DNA of 64,000 nt from Streptomyces fructofermentans (GCF_014651055.1 NZ_BMWD01000023.1:93979-157978), one strand, 5' to 3'. Positions 35,890 to 45,810 are shown, counted from the stretch's first letter. Numbers and translations are program-made. The notes: generated by a model from the letters alone, not told the origin.

Positions 35890-36744
35890 ATGAGGAACCA
35901 CCGGAAGCACCGCAGGAAGACGCGCCGCCGGCCCATGGCCGTCGCCGTCCTGGCGATGGGTGCGGTGGCGGTGCCGTCGGCCGCCATGGCGCGCATGGGC
36001 GACGAAGGAGCCGAGGCCATCACCACCACGTCCAGCAGCCCCTGGACGGACGGGAGGAAGGCGTCCTGGGACGGGCACCGGACGGACGGGAAGAAGTCCT
36101 GGGACGGGCACCGGGGCCGGGACGTCCGGACCGCGAAGCCCACGGCGACGGCTTCGCCCTCGCCGACCTCTCCCAGGACTGCGGCGCCCGCCCCGGACAA
36201 GCCCAGGGCGACCGTCTCGAAGGCGGCCACCCCGCCCGCCCCGACGAGGACCGCCGCCCCGACGAGGACCGCCGCCGCGCCGAAGCCGGCCGCCGCGCCC
36301 CCCTCGAAGCCGGCCGCCGCGCCGAAGCCGCCCACCACCACGGCCCCGGGCACGGCGACCCCCGCGTCCGCTGCCGTCACCCGCGTGGTCGCCCTGGTCA
36401 ACAGCGAGCGCGCCAAGGTCGGTTGCTCCCCGGTCGCCCTGAACACGAAGCTCTCGCAGGCCGCCCAGGCCCACAGCGCGGACATGGCGAGCCACAACAC
36501 CATGTCGCACACCGGTTCCGACGGGTCCGACCCGGGACAGCGGATCACGCGCGCGGGCTACCTCTGGGGCAGCTACGGCGAGAACGTCGCGTACGGGTAC
36601 TCCACGCCCGAGCAGGTCATGGCGGGCTGGATGGCCAGCGCCGGCCACAAGCGCAACATCCTGGACTGCGGCTTCAAGGAGATCGGTGTGGCAGTGGCGC
36701 AGCCCGGCAACTACTGGACGCAGGACTTCGGCACGGCCCGCTGA
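35890..36744 (+). CDS. secreted CAP (SCP/PR1) domain protein
   Basis: A 284-residue exported protein. A basic start and hydrophobic segment (AVAVLAMGAVAVPSAAMA) form a signal peptide. A tandem SWDGHRTDGKK/SWDGHRGRD motif and a Pro/Ala/Thr/Lys-rich linker (about 70-160) follow, and then the CAP domain. CAP residues include ALVNSERAKVGCSPV, HSADMASHNTMSHTG, GENVAYG and the HKRNIL signature GHKRNILDCG. CAP proteins bind lipids or act as wall-associated factors; no enzyme activity is certain. ATG 35890 fits the signal peptide. Confidence 0.93.
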   Translation: MRNHRKHRRKTRRRPMAVAVLAMGAVAVPSAAMARMGDEGAEAITTTSSSPWTDGRKASWDGHRTDGKKSWDGHRGRDVRTAKPTATASPSPTSPRTAAPAPDKPRATVSKAATPPAPTRTAAPTRTAAAPKPAAAPPSKPAAAPKPPTTTAPGTATPASAAVTRVVALVNSERAKVGCSPVALNTKLSQAAQAHSADMASHNTMSHTGSDGSDPGQRITRAGYLWGSYGENVAYGYSTPEQVMAGWMASAGHKRNILDCGFKEIGVAVAQPGNYWTQDFGTAR

Positions 36745-37455
36745 CGCGCACGGGGCCCACGCCCGTCACGGGCCGCCGGCCATCACGCCGACGGCGGCCG
36801 CTCCGCCCGCTCCGGAGGGGCCGCTGCGGGTTCCGTTCTGTCCAGGACGCGGGTACCGCGCGAGTCCGGGGCGCCAGAGAAGAACCAAACAAAGGTGAGG
36901 GCCTTGACGGCGGGGACCGAAGAGGCCCGGCCGGTCGTGGTCCGCGGCAAGAGCACCCCAGGGAAGCCGTCCGTCGCGGCCGGCCCGCGTGAGCGGTTCG
37001 GCCGCGGACTGGCCCTGGCCGGCCAGGACAGCCTCCGCCGCATCGTGCTCCGGGAGTGCGACCGGCCCGGTGCCGCGAACATCGGCCCGACCGCCCGCTG
37101 AGCGCACCGTCCGCGGTGTGCCGCCCGGGTCCGCGGCCGACGTGATCCCAGCACCGACGACAAGGGTGCCGAGAAGAAGTGGCCACGGGACGGTCCCCGC
37201 GGTGCCGCCGCGGAGTTCTGGGACTTCGCCGGCGATCACTCCGCCGCGGACAACGACGTGTTCACCATCGAGGACGAGGAGATGGGCGAAGGGATCCAGC
37301 ACCATCGGACGGCCCCCCGGCAACGGGAGGACGGTGTCCCGCTGCGTGGTGTGACTGACCTCGGCCGGGCAGTGCGCCGTCGAGGGGCCGGCAGCCGGCG
37401 TGGAGTCCGAGGTGCACGGCTCACTCGCCGTCGGCCACAGCCCGCCGGAGTCGCC
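36745..37455. other. intergenic region with coding-like fragment
   Basis: About 700 bases without an intact gene. Around 37150-37330 the plus strand has a stretch with good codon bias reading AEFWDFAGDHSAADNDVF and then an acidic run, but with no start, stop or ribosome site that fits, so it may be the remnant of a lost gene. A plus-strand GTG frame at 36895-37101 is also weak. Confidence 0.35.
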
Positions 37456-40400
37456 TCATCCGGCCGACTCGTTGAGGTAACCGGCCCGTTCCTCCTGGGT
37501 CAGTTCACGGGTGATGCCGTCCCGGGCACGCTGGCGGACCTCGTCAATCGGCGCGCAGGGCAGGCAGGTCCAGACGCGTACGGTGCCGTCGTCGTGCGAG
37601 CTGACGAACCGATTGCCGGGCAGGACGTTCGTGTTCTCCACAGAGGCACCGAATCCGTGCAGGACCACGGGCGGGCTGTTGTCAGCGGTGCTCCAGATCC
37701 GGGTGGTCGCGTCGTTGCCGCTGGTCACCACCCGACGGCCGTCGGAACCGAACGACGCGCTCCACACCACTCCCTGATGCCCGTTCAATACCCGCGGCCG
37801 GCCGGGCTTCGTGAGATCCCACAGCCTGGCCGATCCATCGTTGCCGCCGCTGACGAGGTGCCGTCCGTCGGGGCTGAACGCCACCGTCCACACCAGGCCT
37901 TTGTGACCACGCAGGACCTGCAGATCCTTGCCGGTGGCGGGGTCCAGGACGTGGATGGTGCCGTCCAGGCCGGCCGCGGCCACGTGCCGCCCGTCGGGGC
38001 TGTAGGCGACGTACCGCACCTTGTCCTGACCGGTGTCGACCACCAAGGGCTCCGCGCCCGCAGTGGTGCGCCAGATCCGTACGGTGCCGTCGCTGCCGCC
38101 GGTGACCAGCCGCCGTCCGTCGGGGCTGAACTCCGCGGTCCACACCGGCCCGTCGTGGCCGCGCAGTACGACGGGTTTCGTCGCGTTGTCCACCGACCAG
38201 ATCCGCGTGGTCCCGTCGTCGCCGGTTCCAGCCACCCGGCGGCCGTCCGGGCTGAATGCCACGCCCAGGATCTCGCCGTCGTGCTCGCCCAGCACGGTCG
38301 GCGGTGCGGTGCTCCCGATTCGCCAGACGCGCACGGTCCCGTCGGCGCCGGCGCTGGCGAGCCGACGGCCGTCACGGCTGGGCACCGTCGCCCACACCGG
38401 CCCGTCGTGACCGGTCAGGACGCTGTCGCTGCCCGTCGGGGCAGCCTCCCAGATCCGTACGGTGCCGTCCTCGCTGGCGCTCACCAGGCGCCGTCCGTCG
38501 GCGGCGAACGCGACCGCGGTCACGGTGCCGCGATGCCCGCGCAGGATCAGCGGTGCGGCACGGTGATGCACGTTCCAGATCCGTACGGTGCCGTCGTTGC
38601 CCGTGCTGGCGACCCGGGCGCCGTCCCGGCTGAAGCCGATAGCCTCCGCCGTGCCGTCGTGGCTGCCGAGCACGACCGACTCGGCAGGGGCGTCGGGGTC
38701 CCACAGGCGCGCGGTCCCGTCGGTGCTCGCGGTGGCTATGCGCTGTCCGTCCGGGCTGAAGGCGACCGCCTCCACGGAATTGCTGTGCCCGCGCAGCACC
38801 ACGGTCGTCCGCCGGCCCTTGACGTTCCAGACGCGTACCGTTCCGTCTCCGCCGCTGCTGGCGAGGCGGGTTCCGTCGGGGCTGAACGAGACGCCGAGCG
38901 TCCACCCCTTGTGGCCGCGCAGCACGACCGGTTTGCCTCTGCCCGTGGCGTTCCAGATCCGTACGGTGCCATCGTCACTGGTGCTGGCGATGCTGCGGCC
39001 GTCCGGGCTGAACGTGGCGCCCCATGCCTGTCCCGTGTGGCCTCGCAGGATCACCGGTTCGGCGCCGCTCGCCCACTTCCACACCGAGACCGTGCCGTCC
39101 TCGCCGGCTGCCGCGATCCGGGTGCCGTCCGGGCTGAACACCGGCGTCCACACCTCGCCGTCGCGGCCGCGCAGCACCACCGGGTCTCGCAGCGTCGTGC
39201 CGTACCGCCACACCCGTATCGCGCCGTCGCCGCCGCTGGTGGCGAGGTACCGGCCGTCCGGACTGAACGAGACCCCGAGGACCTGCCCGTCGTGGCTGGC
39301 GAGCACAGCCCTCACCCGTGACTCGAACACGGCTTGGCGCAGTGCCGCCTCGGTCTCGTCAGTCGCACTGGTCCCGTAGGCACTGGTAGCCAGCAACAGG
39401 CCCAGCTCAGGGTCGAGCTCGGCCTGGCCACGCGCGCTCGCCACGAGTTGCCGCGACAACGCGAGCGCCTGCCCGGCCTCCGCCCGCCGGGCCTGTACGA
39501 ACGCGACGCCCGCGAGAACGGCCAGTGCGACCACCGCCGCCAGGAGCCCACTCACGGTCAGCCGCACACGGCGCCTCACCGCCGCCCGCTCGGCCTGTGC
39601 GCGGTCGCGGCTCGCCGCCAGGAACTCGCGTTCGAGATCATTGAGCCGGCTGGTGTCCCGGTCGTCCCACTCGGCCAGCCGTACTCCGCGGTAGAGCACC
39701 CCGTCGTCCCTGCCGTGCTCCGCCCACTCCCCGGCCGTATTGGTCAGACGCCGGTGTACGCGCAATTGTTCGCGGCCGGTCTCGATCCACATACGCAGTC
39801 GCGGCCATGCAGTGATCAGGGTTTCGTGGGCGAGGTCGACGGTGTCGTCAGCGAGGGTGACCAGACGAGCGCGGGCCAGTCGTTCCAGTACCAGCGCAGT
39901 ATCCCCGCGGGTGCTTGCGGCCAGTTCGGTGCGCAGAGCCGGCCGACGGGTGTCCTGGGCTCCTTCACCGGGGGTGATGAGCCGCAGCAGCAGATCGCGG
40001 GCGACAGAGGCCTGTTCAGGAGAAAGTTGAGTGTAGAGACGCTCTGCGGTTCGGGCGATGGCACCGCTCACCCCGCCGACGGCGTCGTACGCGGCCTCGG
40101 TGAGTGCTCTTCCTCTGCGTCTTCGCCAGGTCTCCAGCAGCGCGTGCGACATCAGGGGCAGGCTGCCGGACTCATCGGCGACGTCCTCGATGATGCGGGC
40201 GGTCAGGGCGCGTTCCAGGGTCAGTCCGGTGGCTGCGGCCGGTTTGACGATGGCGTCGCGCAGTTCGTCCCGGTTCATCGCAGTGACCAGCAGGTTGGCG
40301 TCGCGCAGTGCGCCGGCCAGGGCGTGGTGTTCGGCGCAGCGGCCGTAGAAGTCGGCGCGGACCGCGATCAGCACCTTCAATCGGCTTGCCGGTAGGAGGG

Positions 40401-41100
40401 CGGCGAGCAGGAGGTCGATGAAGCGGGTACGTTCCGCTGGATCCTGGCAGAGGGTGTAGACCTCCTCGAACTGGTCGACGATCACCAACGTATCCGTGCC
40501 GCCGTCGCCGGGTCTGCTCGTGTCAAGGAGAGCGGCGTGGGCGCGTGCGGGGTGGTCGCCGGGTGTCAGGATCTGGATCGCGGCGGGCCGTAAGCCGGAA
40601 TCCTGGGAGTGCTGGAGGGTGGGGATCAGGCCCGCACGCAGCAGGGAGGATTTGCCGCTGCCGGACGGGCCGAACACCGCGGCGAACCGTCGGCGCCGCA
40701 ACAGGTCCAGCAGGTCGGTGGTGAGCCGGTCCCGGCCGAAGAAGAGTCCGCTGTCGCCCGGCTCGAACCGGGCCAGCCCTCGATAGGGCGCATCCGCCCC
40801 CTCACCGCCCTCCTCCTGCGCGCCGACCGCGGCGGCGTCGTCCACGGCCTGTCTCCACCGGGCTTCCCACTCGACCGCATCGCCCCCGCATGCCGACACG
40901 TAGGCCAAGGTCACCACCAGCGTGGGCAACTGCCCGCCCGCCGCCGCCTGCGACAGGGTCGTGCCCGAGTAGCCGGCCCGCTCGGCCATCGCCCGATACG
41001 TCATCCCGCCCGCCTCCGCCCGCAGCTTGCGCAACTCGAACGCGAACCGCTGCACCGGACCCGCCCCCGGATCCACTGGCACTTCACGACGTCCCGCCAT
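37456..41100 (-). CDS. XRE-nSTAND-WD40 giant regulatory/defence-type protein
   Basis: A 1214-residue modular protein. An XRE-type helix-turn-helix occupies about 14-75 (FAFELRKLRAEAGGMTYRAMAERAG). A STAND-type NTPase follows, with Walker A GPSGSGKS at 144-151 and Walker B TLVIVDQFEEV near 200. A single membrane-like helix (GLLAAVVALAVLAGVAFV, about 530) precedes 14 WD40 repeats (SPDGxxLASGxxDGTVRIW), two seven-bladed propellers, ending with CLPCAPIDEVRQ. Such NTPases are switches that oligomerise on a signal; some act in antiphage defence. ATG 41100 is chosen as the codon right before the HTH; upstream frame is the divergent promoter. Confidence 0.93.
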   Translation of the reverse strand: MAGRREVPVDPGAGPVQRFAFELRKLRAEAGGMTYRAMAERAGYSGTTLSQAAAGGQLPTLVVTLAYVSACGGDAVEWEARWRQAVDDAAAVGAQEEGGEGADAPYRGLARFEPGDSGLFFGRDRLTTDLLDLLRRRRFAAVFGPSGSGKSSLLRAGLIPTLQHSQDSGLRPAAIQILTPGDHPARAHAALLDTSRPGDGGTDTLVIVDQFEEVYTLCQDPAERTRFIDLLLAALLPASRLKVLIAVRADFYGRCAEHHALAGALRDANLLVTAMNRDELRDAIVKPAAATGLTLERALTARIIEDVADESGSLPLMSHALLETWRRRRGRALTEAAYDAVGGVSGAIARTAERLYTQLSPEQASVARDLLLRLITPGEGAQDTRRPALRTELAASTRGDTALVLERLARARLVTLADDTVDLAHETLITAWPRLRMWIETGREQLRVHRRLTNTAGEWAEHGRDDGVLYRGVRLAEWDDRDTSRLNDLEREFLAASRDRAQAERAAVRRRVRLTVSGLLAAVVALAVLAGVAFVQARRAEAGQALALSRQLVASARGQAELDPELGLLLATSAYGTSATDETEAALRQAVFESRVRAVLASHDGQVLGVSFSPDGRYLATSGGDGAIRVWRYGTTLRDPVVLRGRDGEVWTPVFSPDGTRIAAAGEDGTVSVWKWASGAEPVILRGHTGQAWGATFSPDGRSIASTSDDGTVRIWNATGRGKPVVLRGHKGWTLGVSFSPDGTRLASSGGDGTVRVWNVKGRRTTVVLRGHSNSVEAVAFSPDGQRIATASTDGTARLWDPDAPAESVVLGSHDGTAEAIGFSRDGARVASTGNDGTVRIWNVHHRAAPLILRGHRGTVTAVAFAADGRRLVSASEDGTVRIWEAAPTGSDSVLTGHDGPVWATVPSRDGRRLASAGADGTVRVWRIGSTAPPTVLGEHDGEILGVAFSPDGRRVAGTGDDGTTRIWSVDNATKPVVLRGHDGPVWTAEFSPDGRRLVTGGSDGTVRIWRTTAGAEPLVVDTGQDKVRYVAYSPDGRHVAAAGLDGTIHVLDPATGKDLQVLRGHKGLVWTVAFSPDGRHLVSGGNDGSARLWDLTKPGRPRVLNGHQGVVWSASFGSDGRRVVTSGNDATTRIWSTADNSPPVVLHGFGASVENTNVLPGNRFVSSHDDGTVRVWTCLPCAPIDEVRQRARDGITRELTQEERAGYLNESAG

Positions 41101-41476
41101 ACCCGCCCCCTCGCCATCCACACCGGACACCTCAACCACTGCACCCCCCGACCCGGCCCGAAACGTCACCCCCGTCCATTGATTGGCCGCCGGAACAGCC
41201 CTGCCAACCAATAGGCCAACCGCTGAGATCAGTTGGCGAGCGGCACCGAGGGATGGGGCTGCCGCTGGGGAGACGGTCGTACCTACGGCTCCCCGGCGGA
41301 ACAACAGATCCGGCCCTGACTGCATGCACCTGTCCGCGCCCCACCCGGTCTTGTCAACCCTGCTGTCTCGCCGGACAGCCCAGGGGAGTCAGGGCCCGGC
41401 CGCATCAGTCGCCGGAGGCTGTCCGCCGGCGACCGGAGCTGCTCATGAAGCGAAACCAACCGACGGAGGAAACCAC
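41101..41476. promoter_or_regulatory. divergent promoter region, XRE-nSTAND / I36 genes
   Basis: 376 bases separate divergent starts. No gene fits. The GGAGGA at 41465-41470 is the ribosome site of the downstream secreted inhibitor. The XRE domain of the neighbour could bind here, which is inference. Confidence 0.4.
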
Positions 41477-42070
41477 ATGAAGTTCCGATCCCGGATCACG
41501 AAGCCCGTCTCAGCCGTGCTGTGTGTCATGGCGCTGGCAGTCGGAGCCGGCAGCACGGCCGCGGCTGCGGCCGCCACGGACCGGACCGCGCAGTCGGCCG
41601 AGTCGAAGTACGCGGCGCAGGCGAAAGCGGTGGGCCTTTCGAGCCGGCAGGCGGCCCAGGTGCAGGACCGGGTGGACGCCCAGCTGGCGGACATCAAGGT
41701 TCCGGCGGAACAGGTGGCGTACAACGAGATCCGGGCGAAGGACGGCAGCGCGATCATCACGGTGTCCGTGCCCGGCGTGGCCAACACCAGCTGCGACTAC
41801 GAGTACCTGTGCCTGTGGACCGGTCCCAACTGGACCGACAGCAAGCTGGCGTTCTACCAGTGTCGGGACTACGACCTGAGCCACTACAGCGCCTTCAGGA
41901 ACGACACCCTCACCTCGTACAAGAACAACCAGACCACCGGCACGGTGGCTCGGTTCTACAACTGGGAGGGCCGCAAGGTCTACAAGTTCGGCAGCACGGC
42001 GTACCACACGGAGGACAGCCTCTCGAACACCCCCTGGGACAACATGATCGACATAGTCGACGTCTGCTGA
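41477..42070 (+). CDS. secreted peptidase-inhibitor I36-like protein
   Basis: A 197-residue exported protein. A signal peptide (AVLCVMALAVGAGSTAAAAAA) is followed by a helical pro-region (YAAQAKAVGLSSRQAAQVQDRVDAQLADI) and a small disulfide-rich domain similar to peptidase inhibitor family I36: CDYEYLCLW, YQCRDYDLSHY, SYKNNQTTGTVARFYNW. Family members in Streptomyces inhibit metalloproteases or have related beta-gamma folds. ATG 41477 has GGAGGA seven bases before it. Confidence 0.88.
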   Translation: MKFRSRITKPVSAVLCVMALAVGAGSTAAAAAATDRTAQSAESKYAAQAKAVGLSSRQAAQVQDRVDAQLADIKVPAEQVAYNEIRAKDGSAIITVSVPGVANTSCDYEYLCLWTGPNWTDSKLAFYQCRDYDLSHYSAFRNDTLTSYKNNQTTGTVARFYNWEGRKVYKFGSTAYHTEDSLSNTPWDNMIDIVDVC

Positions 42071-42785
42071 GCCCTTGCCGGCCCGATCATCAGAGCAGCC
42101 GCGGCTGTATCGCCCGTGGTGGGCGTGAGTTCGAGGGTGGCGGCTCGGTCGGGTGATCTTCGGGTCGGCCGCGGATGCCAGGGGCCTCCTGCACAGCTCG
42201 TGGGTGTCGAATCCATGGAGAGCAACAGGAGGCCCCTGGCGCTGCGGTTTTCCGTGCACGCCCGGGACTACCGCCAGGCGGTGCCCGTCGTCGTCACCAC
42301 CCTGGAGAGCTCCAGGAGCACGGCGCCGGTGCGGCGGTGTGGCGGCGGCCGGGACGGGGCGGCGAGCGCCGTGCGCCGGAACACCGGCACCAGCGGTCAG
42401 CAGCAGGGCGGCGGACGTTGTCCCGGCCATCGCCGCAGCATGTATACGCATGTGAGTCCAAGCCAAAACAGGCGGTCGGTACGGCAGTTCTCTGCGCGAC
42501 CGGCCCGCGGGAATCAGAGAACCGAACGGCCCGCGTGATCAGACTGTCAGCACGGACCAAGGGTTGTACGAGTTCACTTGCGCGCAGCAGGCCTTCGACG
42601 TGCGGTGAGGGGGGTGTCCCGTTTTCTCGTCTTGGTTCGCGAAAAGAATCCTTGTTCGCCTGTTCACGCGGGCTGTTCTCCTCGCGCGGTCGGACCGGAA
42701 GGCCATCGGTCCCATTCCCGGCCCGGGCCCACGGTGCGCTGACGGCGGCGCGCCGCCGGGTGCGCACTATGGCGCTTGCGTGCGG
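42071..42785. other. intergenic region with long inverted repeat
   Basis: About 700 bases with no clear gene between the I36 gene and the convergent nucleotidyltransferase. It contains the 15-bp inverted repeat at 42177-42240. A patch around 42560-42680 is less G+C-rich. Confidence 0.4.
42177..42240. repeat. 15-bp perfect inverted repeat, 34-base loop
   Basis: Arm 42177-42191 and arm 42226-42240 are perfect inverted repeats (GCCAGGGGCCTCCTG and its complement). The loop is 34 bases. It could be a bidirectional terminator between convergent genes or the edge of a small mobile element. Confidence 0.6.
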
Positions 42786-43472
42786 TTACGTGTCGGGGGT
42801 TTCGTCGTAGGGTTCGGCGAGGCGCTGAGCGGGGTCGTCCAGCCACTGCTGGGCCCACCGGCGCAGGTGTGTGATGCGGACGGGGTCCATGCCATAGGCC
42901 TCGAACTCGGCGTCGCTGATCCACTCCAGGCTCTCCAGCCGGTCGTGGAGTTCGCGAAGGTCGAATTCGTCGGGGCGCCGGGCGGCGAGGGCTTCCAGTT
43001 CGGCACGGGTGTAGAGGTCACGGGCGGCGTGGACGTCGATGGCGTCGCGGGCCAGCCCGCGGTCACCGAGCGCGCGCACCTTCGTGCCGATCAAGTCATC
43101 CAGGTCCAGGTCCAGGACCGGACCGATGTCCATGACCACGGGCGGCCGCCACAGGACTTCCTTGAGGAGATCCACCTCGCATGTGGCGTCGGTGGCGGGG
43201 TCGGTGGCCAGGAAGCGGGCCTTGAGCGGCGCCACGTCGACGACGGTGATCCGCCAGCCCTTGTCGGCGAGTGAGTCAGCGATCTGCTCGATGATCTCCG
43301 TCATGCCGGCGGGGTGTTCGGTGGCGAAGTCCAGGTCCTGACTGGGTCGGTGCACGATGCCGTGCGCTTGGACGGCGTAGCCGCCCATCAGCGCCAGCCC
43401 GTACGGGCGCCCGGCGGCGAGAGCGTCGGCGAGCAACCGCCGATGATGCTCGGGCAGGCCGTGCAGACTCAC
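42786..43472 (-). CDS. AbiEii-type nucleotidyltransferase
   Basis: A 228-residue cytoplasmic nucleotidyltransferase resembling the AbiEii/AbiGii toxin family. The catalytic motif GG at 30-31 followed by HRPSQDLDFAT (Asp46, Asp48) fits the GGxAVxxHG...DLD pattern, and a third Asp may be in TCEVDLL. The family's toxins transfer nucleotides to RNA targets. The start is the GTG at 43472, overlapping the stop of the upstream gene by GTGA, so both are coupled as in a toxin-antitoxin operon. Start and partner fit, but the toxin role is inferred. Confidence 0.88.
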   Translation of the reverse strand: MSLHGLPEHHRRLLADALAAGRPYGLALMGGYAVQAHGIVHRPSQDLDFATEHPAGMTEIIEQIADSLADKGWRITVVDVAPLKARFLATDPATDATCEVDLLKEVLWRPPVVMDIGPVLDLDLDDLIGTKVRALGDRGLARDAIDVHAARDLYTRAELEALAARRPDEFDLRELHDRLESLEWISDAEFEAYGMDPVRITHLRRWAQQWLDDPAQRLAEPYDETPDT

Positions 43473-43816
43473 GCGGCCGCCACAGGCCGCAGCCGGGGGA
43501 AGCGCTCCTCCCACACGGTGCGCACACCGCGGCCGAGCATCTTGCGCAGCACGGGCCACCGGCTCACCAGCAGGTTGGCGTCAAGGTAGTGGGTGTAGTC
43601 CTCGTGCCGGCCGTTGAGCAGCACGATCCGGTACATCCCCAGCAGCAGCTTCTCGTCCCCCAGGTCGAACGTCCGCAGCCCCGACCACGCCAGGTGCAGC
43701 GGCAACGTCACCGCACCGTGTACCGGTCCGGCGAGCTCCGCAAGATCACGGGGGAGCTGGTCCGCGGCCGGAGCCCAGCGCGAGGATGCCACTGGGCTCG
43801 GTGTTCCCTCGGCCAT
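43469..43816 (-). CDS. partner of AbiEii-type nucleotidyltransferase
   Basis: A 115-residue soluble protein (LAGPVHGAVTLPLHLAWSG, then LGMYRIVLLNGRHEDYTHYLDANLL and KMLGRGVRTVWEERFP). I recognise it only as the type of small protein that commonly precedes this nucleotidyltransferase in Streptomyces; it may be the antitoxin or a DNA-binding repressor. The start is ATG 43816 with AGGAG eight bases upstream; ATG 43855 is possible. Its stop overlaps the next gene's GTG. Confidence 0.75.
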   Translation of the reverse strand: MAEGTPSPVASSRWAPAADQLPRDLAELAGPVHGAVTLPLHLAWSGLRTFDLGDEKLLLGMYRIVLLNGRHEDYTHYLDANLLVSRWPVLRKMLGRGVRTVWEERFPRLRPVAAA

Positions 43817-44044
43817 GACTCCCACTCCTGCGTCCGGACCGGCATGATCGGGCATTCCCAGCCTAGTCTCTCGCAACGGGGCGGGCAGCCGACGCGGACA
43901 AGAGCGGCATTCTTGCGGACCGCAACCGTATGCGCTGCGGAGAGCAGCGCAGCCCCGCCTCGGCGTCTTCCCTCCCCATCGACTCACCGCGGCTCGCGCG
44001 GAGAACAGCCTCGGCTGGCCGCGAGGCCACCAAGGCTCTGCGGC

Positions 44045-45180
44045 TCACCTCCGTAGGCCGCGCTTCCCCTGCCGCCGCCACGTGCGCCCGCCGTCGTCCG
44101 AGGCGTACAGCCCCTCGCCCTTCACCAGGTTGTACGTCGCTTTCGTCGCGTCCGCGATGCCGTACAGCGTCTTGCCCTGGACGGTGAACGAGGCAAACGG
44201 CACCGGGGTCTTGAGCTGGTGAAAGGCCCGGTTCGAGCGGTCGTCGGCGAGCCAGTAGCGGCCCTCCCTCTCGCCGACGAGCAGCCGCCCGTCCGGCAGC
44301 GCCCGCAGTACCAGGAACACCAGATCGCGCTTGAGGTCCTGCCACGGGATGCCGCCCCCGGTGAGGTTGCGCCAGTGCGCGCCGTCGTCCGCGGTCACCA
44401 TCAGGCCCCGGACCGTGCCGCCGCGGAGCAAGGCCAACGCCGTCGTGCCGCCCGCAGCGGTGACGGCGCCGCCGCTGGTGTACGGCTTGGGCATCGGCAT
44501 GGAGGTGAGGGTGCGGCCGTCGCGTTGCTGCACGACGCGGTTGGGCATCCGCGACTGGTCCACGAACCAGACCGAGCCCCGCTCGGCCAGCGCGAAGTCT
44601 ACGTATTCCGGTGCGCCGACCGGGGCCGCCACGGTGCGGTTGGCGGGGCGGTAGAAGCGAGCCGGCATCCCCTCGTGGAGGACGATGTCGCCCGGGTGGG
44701 TGCCCAGCGCGCGGTCCGACGCGGTGACCTTGTGCCGCTTGCCGCGTACGTCGAGCGCGTACGCGCTCGACGTACGCGGCTGCTGCGGTGCCATCGGACG
44801 AAGCCGTCGCGCACGCCGATGTACTGGTCCGGCTGATCCTCCACGTTCGCGTGCCACGCCTGCTGCGCGACCGTGCGGCCGGCCGGCGAGACGATCCGCC
44901 AGGCGGCGGCCGCCGGGCCCTCGTCGTCCCCGATGGAGCGCGCGTTGTACGACAGCAGCAGGGAGCCGTCGCCCGCCCGCGCCACCCCGGCCGGTGCGCC
45001 GGCCGCCTCGATGACGGCGTCAGGACTCGCGTGCGGGTCGTTGACGACACGCTTGTACGCCGCCTCGCGGTCGCCGCTGCCGACCCCGGAGTCGTTCTGC
45101 GCACACGCGGTCAACGCCAGGGACATGACGCTCACGACCGCCGCGGCGACTGTGAGCACGCGCCTTCTCGGCCTCACCAT
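44045..45180 (-). pseudogene. frameshifted secreted lipoprotein with BNR-type repeats
   Basis: One gene in two frames. The first part (45180 down to about 44780) starts with a signal peptide ending in lipobox LTAC and a soluble region. The second part continues in another frame to a stop at 44045 with two Asp-box-like turns (TADDGAHW and SDDGGRTW), typical of sialidase-like propellers. The two frames meet at a perfect 38-bp palindrome (44742-44779). Either the gene is truly broken there or the hairpin caused a sequencing error. The intact protein would be about 375 residues, an exported propeller lipoprotein of unknown target. Confidence 0.75.
44742..44779. repeat. 38-bp perfect palindrome inside broken lipoprotein gene
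   Basis: Arms of 19 bases meet without a loop between 44760 and 44761. The left arm reads CCGCGTACGTCGAGCGCGT and the right is its exact complement. It coincides with the reading-frame break of the lipoprotein. Confidence 0.85.
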
Positions 45181-45365
45181 CGCGCCATCCTCGCAGCTCA
45201 GCGTCGCGGAAGGGCACCTTCCGGAATCTTGGTCATCTCGATCCGGTGACCCGCCGCCTGATCGGCAGGCCGCGCCGCGAAGCTTCGGGCATCCCCGGCA
45301 GGTGGGTAGTGGCTCCGCATTATCGGCGCTGCGCAATTAGCCTTCAGTGGTGCGGTTGTTGAGGC

Positions 45366-45716
45366 GGCCGGCTGCTGTGGCTCTCACCCGCCCTGCCGGG
45401 CCGCACCCATGACCTGACCGCCGCCCGAACCCACCGGATCATCCGGATCTGCGAGCGCCAGGGCGTTCCGATCGTGGCCGATCTCGCCTACCAGGGCGCC
45501 GGCCCGTGGCTGACCACCGGCATCAAACGCAGGCCCCTGCAGGAGCTGACCCCCACCGAGAAAACCCGCAACCGTGCGCCGGCCGCGGCAAGGGCACCCG
45601 TCGAACGCGGGGTCGCCCGCCTGAAGTCCTGGCGGATCTTCCGCAGATCCCGATGCAGCCCCAACCGCATGACGTCAATCGCCAAGGCCATCCTCACCCT
45701 GGAGAGGCAACGCTGA
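45366..45716 (+). pseudogene. truncated IS5-type transposase remnant
   Basis: C-terminal half of a DDE transposase of the IS5 type. The frame from about 45372 reads LLWLSPALPGRTHDLTAARTH, then VPIVADLAYQGAGPW and ERGVARLKSWRIFRRSRCSP. That gives the second Asp region and the last Glu (VERGVARLKSWRIF); the start, the first catalytic Asp and the left end are missing. The in-frame start at 45474 is not a true start. It is a leftover of an old insertion. Confidence 0.8.
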
Positions 45717-45810
45717 AGAAGCTCATTGAATGCACTCCATGTGACGACGTGAGCCGACCGGTGCACTGATGTCCGGGCGGGGGCTCATGGGACATGGCCC
45801 GGCACCCGGC

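Noticed and set aside
37258..39321. Plus-strand frame across the WD40 gene
   Set aside because: Repetitive because WD40 repeats are read in antisense; no motif or ribosome site.
42177..42240. Integron attC site
   Set aside because: The inverted repeat has no integrase nearby and lacks the typical core sites.
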